A stretch of 64,000 nucleotides of DNA, from contig JADKHH010000036.1 of the NCBI GenBank assembly GCA_016721905.1, forward strand, positions 117,941-181,940, given 5' to 3'. The stretch is from Candidatus Opimibacter skivensis. Its GTDB lineage: Bacteria > Bacteroidota > Bacteroidia > Chitinophagales > Saprospiraceae. Positions 17,698 through 26,470 of this stretch are shown here, piece by piece. Position 1 is the stretch's first letter. Each line of letters starts with the position of its first letter. Under the pieces are notes generated by a model. That model was given only the letters and a program-made list of their open reading frames with translations. It made no database searches and was not told the origin of the DNA. The position numbers were made by a program, and so were the translations under genes.

Positions 17698-18354
17698 TCA
17701 GGGTATTTCACCCGGGAGGATATCAAGGAATTCGCTCAGCATCATGGCGGTAGCGCCCCAGATAACTTGTCCGTTGACCTGGAAAGAGGGCACATGATTG
17801 AGGATAATGCCGGAAGTAAGGTTGATTCGGGTCTCCTTCCTCGAATCTGGCTGAAGGAAAGAAGCCAATGGGATCTCAAGTATCTCTTCGACTTCACTTT
17901 CCTGGCGGATCAATTGCGGTGTTTTCCAGGAATAGGCCAGAAAAGGGTGAACGAGAAATTTACTGACGGTGATATAAAGTGGACTGAGCGGCCCCAGGAC
18001 ATCGATTCCGGAGAGGTCTATAGCAATCTCCTCTTCCGCCTCCCTGAGGGCTGTATACATAAGATCAGGATCAGATTCCTCTCTCTTACCTCCAGGGAAG
18101 CCAACCTGTCCGGCATGTTTATCCTGCTGATGGGATGAAGTACGTCTGATAAAAATCAGGTGCCAGTCACCGGGGTCTTTTTCGAAAAGGGTCAGTAACA
18201 CCGCTGCATCCCTGGTGGTGGCTATATCCTGAACAGGATCAACTCTTCGGACCGCGTGGGCCATTCTTGAATGTGAAGCAGGGCCCGGCAATGGGTGATG
18301 CAACAGTTTATGCTGCAATGTTTCGATCAGCGGAGGCCTTGATGTTGCAATCAT
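17698..18354 (-). CDS. NUDIX hydrolase, CoA pyrophosphatase-like
   Basis: This 218-residue protein has a full Nudix box, GGKREES...REAEEEIAID, at about residues 88-113, preceded by QVGFPGG, the pattern of the NudL/YeaB CoA diphosphatase branch. Such enzymes cleave CoA or acyl-CoA to phosphopantetheine and 3',5'-ADP with Mg2+. The gene lies between hemD and icmF on the same strand (gaps of 58 and 32 bases). Pairing with a CoA-dependent mutase is consistent with a CoA housekeeping role. The substrate is inferred from the subfamily pattern. Confidence 0.85.
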   Translation of the reverse strand: MIATSRPPLIETLQHKLLHHPLPGPASHSRMAHAVRRVDPVQDIATTRDAAVLLTLFEKDPGDWHLIFIRRTSSHQQDKHAGQVGFPGGKREESDPDLMYTALREAEEEIAIDLSGIDVLGPLSPLYITVSKFLVHPFLAYSWKTPQLIRQESEVEEILEIPLASFLQPDSRKETRINLTSGIILNHVPSFQVNGQVIWGATAMMLSEFLDILPGEIP

Positions 18355-18412
18355 GTCACCATCAACAATTTGAAGAAAACTTATGTTGCTGCTGTTGGAA
18401 AAGAAATCTCCT

Positions 18413-19198
18413 TTACTTGTTGGATTCCTGCAGGTACTTATCCAGTGCCATTGACATCGAAGGAATACCGGGAGCAGGCGCTACCACATCAATATTGAGA
18501 TGGTGTTCCTCGGCAGCCTTAGCGGTAATATTTCCAAAGACGGCAATACGTGTATTGTTTTGCTGGAAATCAGGAAAGTTTTCAAACAATGATTCAATTC
18601 CCTGTGGGGAAAAGAAGATCAGCATGTCATAGAAGATATCGCGGAGATCAGAGAGATCACTTGAAACCGATTTGTACATGACAGCGGATTCAAAATTGAC
18701 TTCCTTTTGTTTCAGATAATCGATCACATCTTCCTTTCCGAGATTGGAGCAAGGGACCAGGAACCTTGTTGTTGTCTTATGTTTCTGGAGTGCACTTGAC
18801 AGATCTTGTATGGAGCGTTCGCCTACAAAAACCTTGCGCTTGCGGTATTGGATAAACTTCTGCAGATAATGGGCTACGGTCTCGGAGGTACAGAAATACT
18901 TCATGTCCTGGGAAACCTTGACGCGCATTTCTTCGCAGAGGCGGAAGAAGTGGTCAATGCTATTTTTACTCGTCATCACCACTGCCTGGAACTCATCGGG
19001 GCGGATCCGGTATTTGCGGAATTCCTTTTCCGTGACCGGCTCGACATGATTAAAAGGCCTCCAATCTATCTGGATGGCATATTTCTTCTCAATGTCATAG
19101 TATGGTGATCGTTCTGGCTTAGGCTGTGAGACTAAAATCGTCTTCACTGTGCGTTTTGGACTTGATGTTGAACTTGCTTTGATACTGTTTGTACCCAT
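18413..19198 (-). CDS. hemD: Uroporphyrinogen-III synthase
   Basis: The 261-residue protein has the two-lobed HemD layout: ILVSQPKPERSPYY at the start, VVMTSKNSIDHFF in lobe 1, VGERSIQDL, and DMLIFFSPQGIESLFENFP plus VFGNITAKAA in lobe 2. HemD closes hydroxymethylbilane to uroporphyrinogen III in tetrapyrrole synthesis, which also feeds cobalamin, the cofactor of IcmF downstream. Sequence identity in this family is low, so motif agreement and the conserved Bacteroidota neighbour (DUF4271, 26 bases upstream) carry the call. Confidence 0.87.
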   Translation of the reverse strand: MGTNSIKASSTSSPKRTVKTILVSQPKPERSPYYDIEKKYAIQIDWRPFNHVEPVTEKEFRKYRIRPDEFQAVVMTSKNSIDHFFRLCEEMRVKVSQDMKYFCTSETVAHYLQKFIQYRKRKVFVGERSIQDLSSALQKHKTTTRFLVPCSNLGKEDVIDYLKQKEVNFESAVMYKSVSSDLSDLRDIFYDMLIFFSPQGIESLFENFPDFQQNNTRIAVFGNITAKAAEEHHLNIDVVAPAPGIPSMSMALDKYLQESNK

Positions 19199-19224
19199 TC
19201 GACAGGTTTTAATGGATCAATCAC

Positions 19225-20256
19225 TCACCAGAAAATTTTCGAAATCGCCCACAAGGGGAGTATTTCGACGGCACAAAGATAAACAAAAAAGAGAAATAGA
19301 CTATTCGCTATAAGTTGACGTGCGGTCAGCACCCATCTCAGCTGCCTGGTCATATATGCCAATGCGATGGCTATAACACCTATGATAACCAATGGTTTAT
19401 ATATGTTTTCAGGGCCGAAAATGAGCAATACATTGATCGGTACCAGGACGAGGCCAACCATGGTATTAAAGATGCTGATATCAAACCCATAGAGGGTTAA
19501 TTCCTTTTCGTTGTTGAATAACCAGCGCAAATAATTGATGACTCCATGACGGGTCAGATAAATACAGAGCACGAGGGCTATGGATGTCCAGACATTGTCC
19601 AGGATGGTTCCTGAATAGTTAAAAACCCGCATGGCATTGTAGATAAACAGGCCTGCCTGGATGATGAAGACGGTATATCCCATCATCAGAAGGATTTGCC
19701 TCATCGTATTGCGCTGATTGCGGTGATGCAGGGAGCTGTAATTTTCATTAGAGATTACCCGCCAGAGATCCCGTACAAAGCTTCGCTCCACATTGACAAT
19801 GAAAATCAGGAAAAGCAAACTGAGAAGCAGGAAAAAGATCTGAAAGCCCCTTGAAGCTTTTGACTTTAAAGCAGGGATGGGGAGTTTTTTGATGGCCTGG
19901 CTATTTGTAGCAGAATCAACTTTAGTGATGGCTGTCCCTGTCATGCTGTCCTTATCTTCAGACCTTTCGAAGGGATTCGAATTGGTTCCAGGTAAGAAAG
20001 TATCACGGGAGAGGACTGACCCGGGCATATCTGAGCTATCCTTCAACTTTAAGCTGGTGTCGGGAGTGGTATTTAAATTGCGATCAGGTAAGCCTGGTTT
20101 TGGAAGGGTGTCCGCTGGAGTCAGGGTGGGCTTGGGTGAAGCCGGGACATTGGACTTTGCTGGCCGGTATTTGAGGTCAAACGGATTCCCGGTGGACTGG
20201 CCCCAAAGGACAGAGGTATAAGCAATGAAAATGGCTATTCCCAGGATGCGGATCAT
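19225..20256 (-). CDS. DUF4271 membrane protein
   Basis: The 343-residue protein has a signal peptide (residues 1-20), a Pro/Thr/Ser-rich linker to about residue 130, and six hydrophobic segments in the C-terminal 210 residues, including LLMMGYTVFIIQAGLFIYNAM. The layout and the gene order immediately before hemD match the Bacteroidota-specific DUF4271 family. The function is unknown; the long low-complexity linker would project into the periplasm. A good -7 box sits right before the ATG. Confidence 0.8.
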   Translation of the reverse strand: MIRILGIAIFIAYTSVLWGQSTGNPFDLKYRPAKSNVPASPKPTLTPADTLPKPGLPDRNLNTTPDTSLKLKDSSDMPGSVLSRDTFLPGTNSNPFERSEDKDSMTGTAITKVDSATNSQAIKKLPIPALKSKASRGFQIFFLLLSLLFLIFIVNVERSFVRDLWRVISNENYSSLHHRNQRNTMRQILLMMGYTVFIIQAGLFIYNAMRVFNYSGTILDNVWTSIALVLCIYLTRHGVINYLRWLFNNEKELTLYGFDISIFNTMVGLVLVPINVLLIFGPENIYKPLVIIGVIAIALAYMTRQLRWVLTARQLIANSLFLFFVYLCAVEILPLWAISKIFW

Positions 20257-20261
20257 GGGCG

Positions 20262-20269
20262 CAAAGGTA
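20262..20269 (-). promoter_or_regulatory. -7 box (TACCTTTG) for the DUF4271-hemD run
   Basis: On the minus strand TACCTTTG fits TAnnTTTG and is followed by CGCCC and the ATG of the DUF4271 gene. This would give a leaderless or very short leader transcript. Confidence 0.45.
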
Positions 20270-20289
20270 GCCTCCTCATTTCAATTCAA

Positions 20290-21267
20290 CTACCTTCTCC
20301 AACTTTCGCTTTCAAGAATGGTGGTATCACCGGCAACTTCAAGACCTGCAGTGCTGCCTGTGGAAGTCCAGATAGTGGTTCCTGACCTTGACAGCACCAC
20401 TTCTACCCTTGCCTGAAGGCTTTCATTTACTTTTCCTGTCATCTGTCCGGTGATCGGAGACCTCAGGACTGCAGTAGGCCCCCTGAAGGCATGCAAGGAC
20501 AAATGGAGGTCCTTTCTTCTGAATTCCATCACCACCCTGTCTTCCTGGACACTACATTTCATTCTTGAGCCATTATAGGTGGCAAACCTATATTCTATGC
20601 CGTCGGCCAATAACACGACGATGAAGCCTGGAAAATATCTTCCGAGCCAGGGAATATGCGCCACTGAAGCCATTAAGGATGCCGGAGCAGTTTGTTGAAA
20701 GTGATTGCTGTGCAACCATATCCAGCATTTGGGAAAAGAGGTGCCCCAATCTTTTTCGATATACCCTATTCCTTTATCCCAATCAATATCTCCCATGGTC
20801 CCCCTGGTGATACCTTCCAGCCGGTGATGCAGGCTTACGATGCCATGGTAACATTGCATGCTGGGCATAAAGGAATACCAACCCATAATACCTGGGTTGA
20901 ACAAGGACGAAACCAGAGGCACTGTATCCGTGATTTGAATATCCCCTTTGAGCTCAGGTAAGTCAAGCGTTATCTTGCTCTTTGAAAAATGGTTACCGCC
21001 AATCTGAATGTTGAGCACACGGTCATCAGCTGAAAACTGATCGAGGGGAAACCTATGATAACTGGTCACTTGCCCAACACCATCAATCAACTGGATAAAA
21101 GCATGCCGGTCTGCTTTATCATAAATGGCAATGCCCGGGATGACAGCAATCGCATGTTGTTCATCAGCAGAGACCAGCTTGTAGTAATATCCCTCAAAGT
21201 ATTTCTGCTTTGAAGTGTGGCCCTGAAATATTTCAGGGTGATACGTCTTGTACATCCAGGCTGCCAT
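20290..21267 (-). CDS. Tocopherol cyclase-like family protein
   Basis: The 325-residue protein has the motifs of the tocopherol cyclase-like family: YHPEIFQGHTSKQKYFEGYYYK at the start (shown here only as the first segment of the domain), a central GIMGWYSFMPSMQCYHGIVS, and GYIEKDWGTSFPKCWIWLHSNHF. True tocopherol cyclases are in phototrophs; non-photosynthetic bacteria have this domain with unknown, presumably lipid or isoprenoid related, activity. The start could be the second methionine (MYKTYHPE, 21255). It is 33 bases upstream of the DUF4271 gene and may share a transcript, although that gene has its own promoter-like box. Confidence 0.8.
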   Translation of the reverse strand: MAAWMYKTYHPEIFQGHTSKQKYFEGYYYKLVSADEQHAIAVIPGIAIYDKADRHAFIQLIDGVGQVTSYHRFPLDQFSADDRVLNIQIGGNHFSKSKITLDLPELKGDIQITDTVPLVSSLFNPGIMGWYSFMPSMQCYHGIVSLHHRLEGITRGTMGDIDWDKGIGYIEKDWGTSFPKCWIWLHSNHFQQTAPASLMASVAHIPWLGRYFPGFIVVLLADGIEYRFATYNGSRMKCSVQEDRVVMEFRRKDLHLSLHAFRGPTAVLRSPITGQMTGKVNESLQARVEVVLSRSGTTIWTSTGSTAGLEVAGDTTILESESWRR

Positions 21268-21365
21268 ATGTCATTCAATTAGAAAGCATGACAACTGTAA
21301 AACCCGATGTCATCATTTATATAAAATAAAAATTCAGCTATAAGCGGATGAGCCTTCCACCTGAA

Positions 21366-24300
21366 TCATCTGATCAGGGTCACATCTCCTGTTTTGTGGA
21401 TGATATCATCATCATAAAACTGTACAATGATCCTCATGGTATAAACACCCGGATTGAGTGGCTCGCCATTGAAAGTTCCATCCCAACCTTCGGATAGATT
21501 TCCCGCAGTCACATCTTCTCTTCGCCATACCAGCGTGCCCCATCTGTCAAATATTTCAAATAGCTGAACGGACTTTATCCGTGAATTTTCTCCAATATAG
21601 AGGATGTCATTGATCTGATCTCCATTCGGACTAAATATATTAGGAATCACGAAATCTTTGGTACCTAAAACTGTAATGGTCACCTGATCTTCCGCGCTGC
21701 ACCCATTTTCATCCAGCACTTCAATGGTGTAGATAGTAGTGATCAATGGGTTCACAACAATCGACATACAACTTGTACACGTATCAGCTCCAAACCAATT
21801 GTACCGGGATATCGCAGAGATGGAGGTTGCTGTTAATTCTATTGGGTCGCCAGGCTTGATTGTCTGATCCGGACCCAAATCTACCAACACACCGCTTGGC
21901 TCCTCCACCAGGACCAGCGTATCTGCAATGCATCCGAGCGTGTCTTTAACGGATAACACAAACTGTCCGGCGCAGATCATTGCAGATGCTGTGTCCGGCG
22001 TGTAGACTCCATTACCAAAATCAAATAGCCATGTTTCATTAAAATCATCAAGGCTCACCAAACCATTGCATTCTCCCGGACATGACGGTGGTGTGATGTT
22101 AAATTTTAATTCTTCAATCGAAAGCGTGGAAGGTATGACACTAACCGTGTCCGATGAAATACAACCTGTCATCTCGTTTTCAACCATCAACACATAGCTT
22201 CCTGGTGATCCTGCTGTTATACTAGCTACATCAACAGAGCCGATTATAGTGCCCCCATCAAACGCAGACCAGAAATAACGAATTGCAACACCTGTTTCAG
22301 ACTGGCCTATATCCAGAATCACACTTTGCGGATCACACCCAAGCAAGGCTGAACCAATGGTCATCGCAACCGGTAAGCTATAAAACACAATAGGTGTAGC
22401 ATTAGAAATGGAAAGACATGGATCGCCAATATCGGGAAGTCCATTTACGCCCTTGTTACCAACAACAGCAGAAATATAATAGATCTGGTCAGCGATCATA
22501 CCCGTGACAAACTCAAAGTCAGGAATTGAATTCCAGTAAATGATGCCACCAGGCAAATTGCCATCATGAAGGATAAAGGCCAACGTATCATCCATATCAT
22601 ACGCTCCTCCACCTAGATACTGTATTATTATTTTTTCTCCGACACAAGCACCTGTTTGTGCTGAAGGCATCGTACCTGCATCTGAAATGCAATTACACTC
22701 TTGCAAACCTGCAACTATCTGAGACGTACATCCATTGGCATCCGTGACTTGAAACGAATAGGGAGTTCCTGCTGGTATGGAAGCAGATTGAAACGCTGTG
22801 CCACTGATGATTTGTCCGTTGACTGCATAAGGGCTTTGTCCACTTTCTATTTCAAAACTCACAGTATAATCTGAAAGGGCACCTGCGCACAACTCTTCAA
22901 TATCCGTTACAGTAGGAATATCAAAAAAGCTAACCTGCGTTTCATCCTCAGCAAAACATCCGTTCTGGTCAAATGAATAATTAAAGATGTAATCACCGGG
23001 CTGATCAACAGTAACTAAACTCGTCGGATCACCAGGCAAACTAAATACTGCTGTTCCTGGTCCTGAAACCAAAGTCCATACACCAACCCCTGATCCTTCA
23101 AGCATGACACTCTGCCCACAACCTGTCAGGTCTGGTCCTGCACTTAACACAGGAGTTGCAACCGTTTGTATGGCAAGACACAAGGATGCAGATGTACCGC
23201 AATTATTAGATGCCACCACACACAAATCTCCTCCCGCTGTGTTGTTCCAGTTGATCACAACAGCATTTGTTCCCTGCCCTGATTGAATAGTCCCTCCGCC
23301 TGTTAAGGTCCATTGATAAGTGGTGGCATTGTTGATAGAAGGAATATTATAATTATAAATTCCTGCAGCACATGGATTGGATTCCCCTGTCATTGGACCT
23401 ACTATGACTGGTTGGCTATCAATTGGCTGATCAAGCAATATAGCTGGCAAGGCCCCGCAATCATTGGAAACGATTAATTGTACTTGTCCAGTTCCTGCTG
23501 ATGGCCACATTACTTCAATCTGTTGTGTCCCTTGGCCGGAAAGAATCGTACCATCAGGCAAAGCACTCCATTGATATAGCGTTACATCTGAAACCGCCAA
23601 AGCAAAATAGGTGATATTACCTCCTGCGCAAACCGCACCTGACCCTGAGATCACAGGTGCGCCAATCGGAGGATGATTGACAGTGATGTAAATCGTATCC
23701 ACACTTGACAAACCAGATTGAACATTGGTGACCGTCACACTATAGCTTGTATCCACACCAGGAGAGACTTGAATCAAACTATCTGTTTGACCTGTGCTCC
23801 AGGCGTATGTCAATGCGAATGGACCTGAAATATATGCGTCTAATGAAATGGTCTCACCATCACATATTTCAAAATCAGGTCCAAGGTCCACCGTTGGAAC
23901 TTCATCAACAAAAACAATCACTTCATCAACGGTACTGCACCAACCAATCGTAACGGTAACGCTATAAGTCGTAGTGACTGTCGGAGAGACTGTGATTTGC
24001 GGTGTGTTTGCTCCAGTACTCCATACATAAGAGTTTCCGCCGGAAGCTGTGAGCCCTGCATTTCCACCTGAAACTATAAACTGGTTTGGACCTGCATCAG
24101 CAAAAGGTACCGGACCAACACTTACAACCACCTGATCCGATGCAGCGCAATCAAATTCATTGGTGGCAGTGACTGTATACAAGGTGGTGATCAAAGGACT
24201 GACTATTATCAGATCACTTGTCTCACCAGTACTCCACTCATACGTTCCTGACCCTGACAAACCTGTCGCTAGCAACTGGGCGGATTCTCCTTCGCAGATC

Positions 24301-25022
24301 TGTTGATCTGGCCCTGCTGATGTGGCTGGAATTGGATTTACAGAAACTGTTGTTTCAGCAGTTGCAAAACAACCCTGATTATATACGGTAACTGTGTATG
24401 TTGTAGTAGCGCCAGGATTTACAATAATATCAGGTGTAGTTTCTCCCGTAGACCAAACATAATCAGTCCCACCGCTTGCTGTGAGGCTTACCATTTCACC
24501 AGCACATATCTCCTGATCAGTAGACACAGTTGCGGTAACCCCTGGTCCCACTTCTACTTCAACCGAAGCTATTTCAAAACAAACTCCTTCGGACACCGTA
24601 ACAAAATAAGTGGTGGTATTCGAAGGAGAAACTGAAATTGACTGTTGTGTTTGGCCTGTACTCCATTCATAAAACGAACCTCCTGAAGCAGTCAGGGTGA
24701 CAGATTCTCCTTCACATAAAAACTGATTCGGTCCTGCACTTGCCTGGACAGTGATCACATCCACCTCCACTTCATCTGTTGCTTCGCATCCATTATCCGT
24801 AAGCGTAACCGTATAGGTTGTGGTGCTTGTCGGACTTACTGTAATCTCATCTACGGTCTGGCCATTGCTCCACTCGTAACTACCTCCACTACCAAAGGCT
24901 ATCAATGTTATGTCGTCCCCGAAACAGATTTCCTCATCCGGTCCGGCATCCACTGTTGGTGCGTCAAAGACAGTGACCATTACATCATCCTTATCCATAC
25001 AGCCATTGACATCAACCGTCAC
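21366..25022 (-). CDS. Ig-like repeat surface protein, C-terminal part with T9SS sorting domain
   Basis: This 1218-residue stretch has six tandem modules of about 68 residues with the pattern AGPDxxIC.GE..LTASGG..Y.WSTGxTT..I.VSP..TTTYTVTVT..GC, then several larger Ig/PKD-like modules, a tenth copy of the small module, and a C-terminal gliding-motility-associated domain (FVIPNIFSPNGDQINDILYI ... GWDGTFNGEPLNPGVYTMRI). That C-terminal domain directs export by T9SS and attachment to the surface. It is in the same frame as the N-terminal part (25260-26228); only 25090-25262 is out of frame. The gene overall would be 4863 bases, an exact multiple of three, so the shifts compensate. The start shown is not a natural one. 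Role: adhesin or matrix-type surface protein (inference). Confidence 0.85.
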   Translation of the reverse strand: MTVDVNGCMDKDDVMVTVFDAPTVDAGPDEEICFGDDITLIAFGSGGSYEWSNGQTVDEITVSPTSTTTYTVTLTDNGCEATDEVEVDVITVQASAGPNQFLCEGESVTLTASGGSFYEWSTGQTQQSISVSPSNTTTYFVTVSEGVCFEIASVEVEVGPGVTATVSTDQEICAGEMVSLTASGGTDYVWSTGETTPDIIVNPGATTTYTVTVYNQGCFATAETTVSVNPIPATSAGPDQQICEGESAQLLATGLSGSGTYEWSTGETSDLIIVSPLITTLYTVTATNEFDCAASDQVVVSVGPVPFADAGPNQFIVSGGNAGLTASGGNSYVWSTGANTPQITVSPTVTTTYSVTVTIGWCSTVDEVIVFVDEVPTVDLGPDFEICDGETISLDAYISGPFALTYAWSTGQTDSLIQVSPGVDTSYSVTVTNVQSGLSSVDTIYITVNHPPIGAPVISGSGAVCAGGNITYFALAVSDVTLYQWSALPDGTILSGQGTQQIEVMWPSAGTGQVQLIVSNDCGALPAILLDQPIDSQPVIVGPMTGESNPCAAGIYNYNIPSINNATTYQWTLTGGGTIQSGQGTNAVVINWNNTAGGDLCVVASNNCGTSASLCLAIQTVATPVLSAGPDLTGCGQSVMLEGSGVGVWTLVSGPGTAVFSLPGDPTSLVTVDQPGDYIFNYSFDQNGCFAEDETQVSFFDIPTVTDIEELCAGALSDYTVSFEIESGQSPYAVNGQIISGTAFQSASIPAGTPYSFQVTDANGCTSQIVAGLQECNCISDAGTMPSAQTGACVGEKIIIQYLGGGAYDMDDTLAFILHDGNLPGGIIYWNSIPDFEFVTGMIADQIYYISAVVGNKGVNGLPDIGDPCLSISNATPIVFYSLPVAMTIGSALLGCDPQSVILDIGQSETGVAIRYFWSAFDGGTIIGSVDVASITAGSPGSYVLMVENEMTGCISSDTVSVIPSTLSIEELKFNITPPSCPGECNGLVSLDDFNETWLFDFGNGVYTPDTASAMICAGQFVLSVKDTLGCIADTLVLVEEPSGVLVDLGPDQTIKPGDPIELTATSISAISRYNWFGADTCTSCMSIVVNPLITTIYTIEVLDENGCSAEDQVTITVLGTKDFVIPNIFSPNGDQINDILYIGENSRIKSVQLFEIFDRWGTLVWRREDVTAGNLSEGWDGTFNGEPLNPGVYTMRIIVQFYDDDIIHKTGDVTLIR

Positions 25023-25259
25023 TGTGTACTCTGTTGTTTCTGACGGAATAACGGTGATAGTTGAACCTGACTGGCCTGTGCTCCAGCTGTAATCATTATT
25101 CTGAATGCCCCCACTTGCTTCCAGCTCAATGTCGATACTCCATCACAAATTTCAATATCCGGACCTGCATCAGCTACTGGCTCAGGGCAACACTTTGACG
25201 ATCACCTCATCAGTTGCAGAGCATACAGCCCTCACATACTGTCAACGTATACGTGGTGG

Positions 25260-26228
25260 TCAGAAGGACTGACTGAATATGGTTTCACCGGTTTGGCCGG
25301 TACTCCATGTATAATTTGCACCAGAACCCCCGCCGGATCCTGAAAGTGTTGTTGACTCATCCTGACATATATCCACATCCGGACCCGCATCGGCTATTAC
25401 ACCGTTAGGATCTATAATGACTTCAATGGTATCCCTTTCGATACATCCATTATATGTCACGGTCACACTGTAGGTAGTCGAAACAGAAGGGGACACTTCA
25501 ATTGAAGGTGTGGATTCTCCTGTGCTCCAGAGATATCCATCTGCTGAAGGATCTACCTCTGCAGTCAATGTTGATACCTGCCCTGGGCAAATAGTAATAT
25601 CCGGGCCAAGTGAAACTTCCGGAGCCGGCCCACCACCTGATGAAAATGTAATCGACCAGCTATTGATGATCCCGACATCGGCAGGCACAAAATCATTTAT
25701 ATACAACTGCCACTCACCATCAGCGTCGATACCATCAAATGTATTCTGGAAAGTGAATGTTCCCAATGGATTCGTATTGAAGAAAGGGGGTGCAGTGTTT
25801 TGCTGGCGGCCTTCCGGTCTGAAAGAGCCATTGAAGGGTGCCATACCCTCTGTGATAAACTGCGGAGCAAAGTCGGTGAATACCGTGATTGAAAAATTAT
25901 CACTGGCCCCTCCGTTACCCGAGGATAGTTCAAGTACCTGACCCGCAGGAGAAATTAAAAAGAGTGCAATATCTCCTGTCCAAGTATGAAGAACATCCAT
26001 CGTGACATTCTCAATAAAAGTACAGCCTTCCCCAAGAATTCCGATGCCCGTGACAGTGACCGGTGAGATCGTGATCCCAACCGTTTGGCCTGGTGCACCG
26101 GGAGGTATCAGTAATCCGCCTTGTCCATTAAAGGTCTGTCCTGAAACGACAAAAGGAAGAATACAGGCGAATACAGGAAGTATTCCATTCAGGTAGGGTC
26201 GTATTCGGCTAAAGATGCGTTCAATCAT
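25260..26228 (-). CDS. P-domain and Ig-like N-terminal part of the same surface protein
   Basis: I start this part at MIERIFSRIRPYL (26228), which opens a signal peptide ending VVSGQ. The frame is open 49 codons further, but that extension is basic and cysteine-rich and does not look like a leader. Residues 30-200 form a proprotein-convertase-type P domain (VTMDVLHTWTGDIALFLISP, GEWQLYINDFVPADVG, INSWSITF), followed by two AGPD...WSTG modules. The frame closes at 25260 in the third module; translation in shifted frames shows the rest of that module (ADAGPDIEICDG), so this is an indel cluster and not a true end. Confidence 0.83.
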   Translation of the reverse strand: MIERIFSRIRPYLNGILPVFACILPFVVSGQTFNGQGGLLIPPGAPGQTVGITISPVTVTGIGILGEGCTFIENVTMDVLHTWTGDIALFLISPAGQVLELSSGNGGASDNFSITVFTDFAPQFITEGMAPFNGSFRPEGRQQNTAPPFFNTNPLGTFTFQNTFDGIDADGEWQLYINDFVPADVGIINSWSITFSSGGGPAPEVSLGPDITICPGQVSTLTAEVDPSADGYLWSTGESTPSIEVSPSVSTTYSVTVTYNGCIERDTIEVIIDPNGVIADAGPDVDICQDESTTLSGSGGGSGANYTWSTGQTGETIFSQSF

Positions 26229-26470
26229 TTGAATATCGGCATTGGGTGCTGCTATGCACAATTGTACATTCCTGGATATGCATCGCCAACGATTGAGGGC
26301 TGTCATTGATCCGGAAACATCTATTGGATAGGGCTCCCCGGACAAAACAGTAATGGTGCTGACTACTATTCCCAAAATTAATCAAATTTGGTTGACCCAG
26401 CCCTGTATCTTTTCGACCGTTTTACATTTCCAGCTGCGCATACCGGAACTGCATAAACTACATCTTACCA

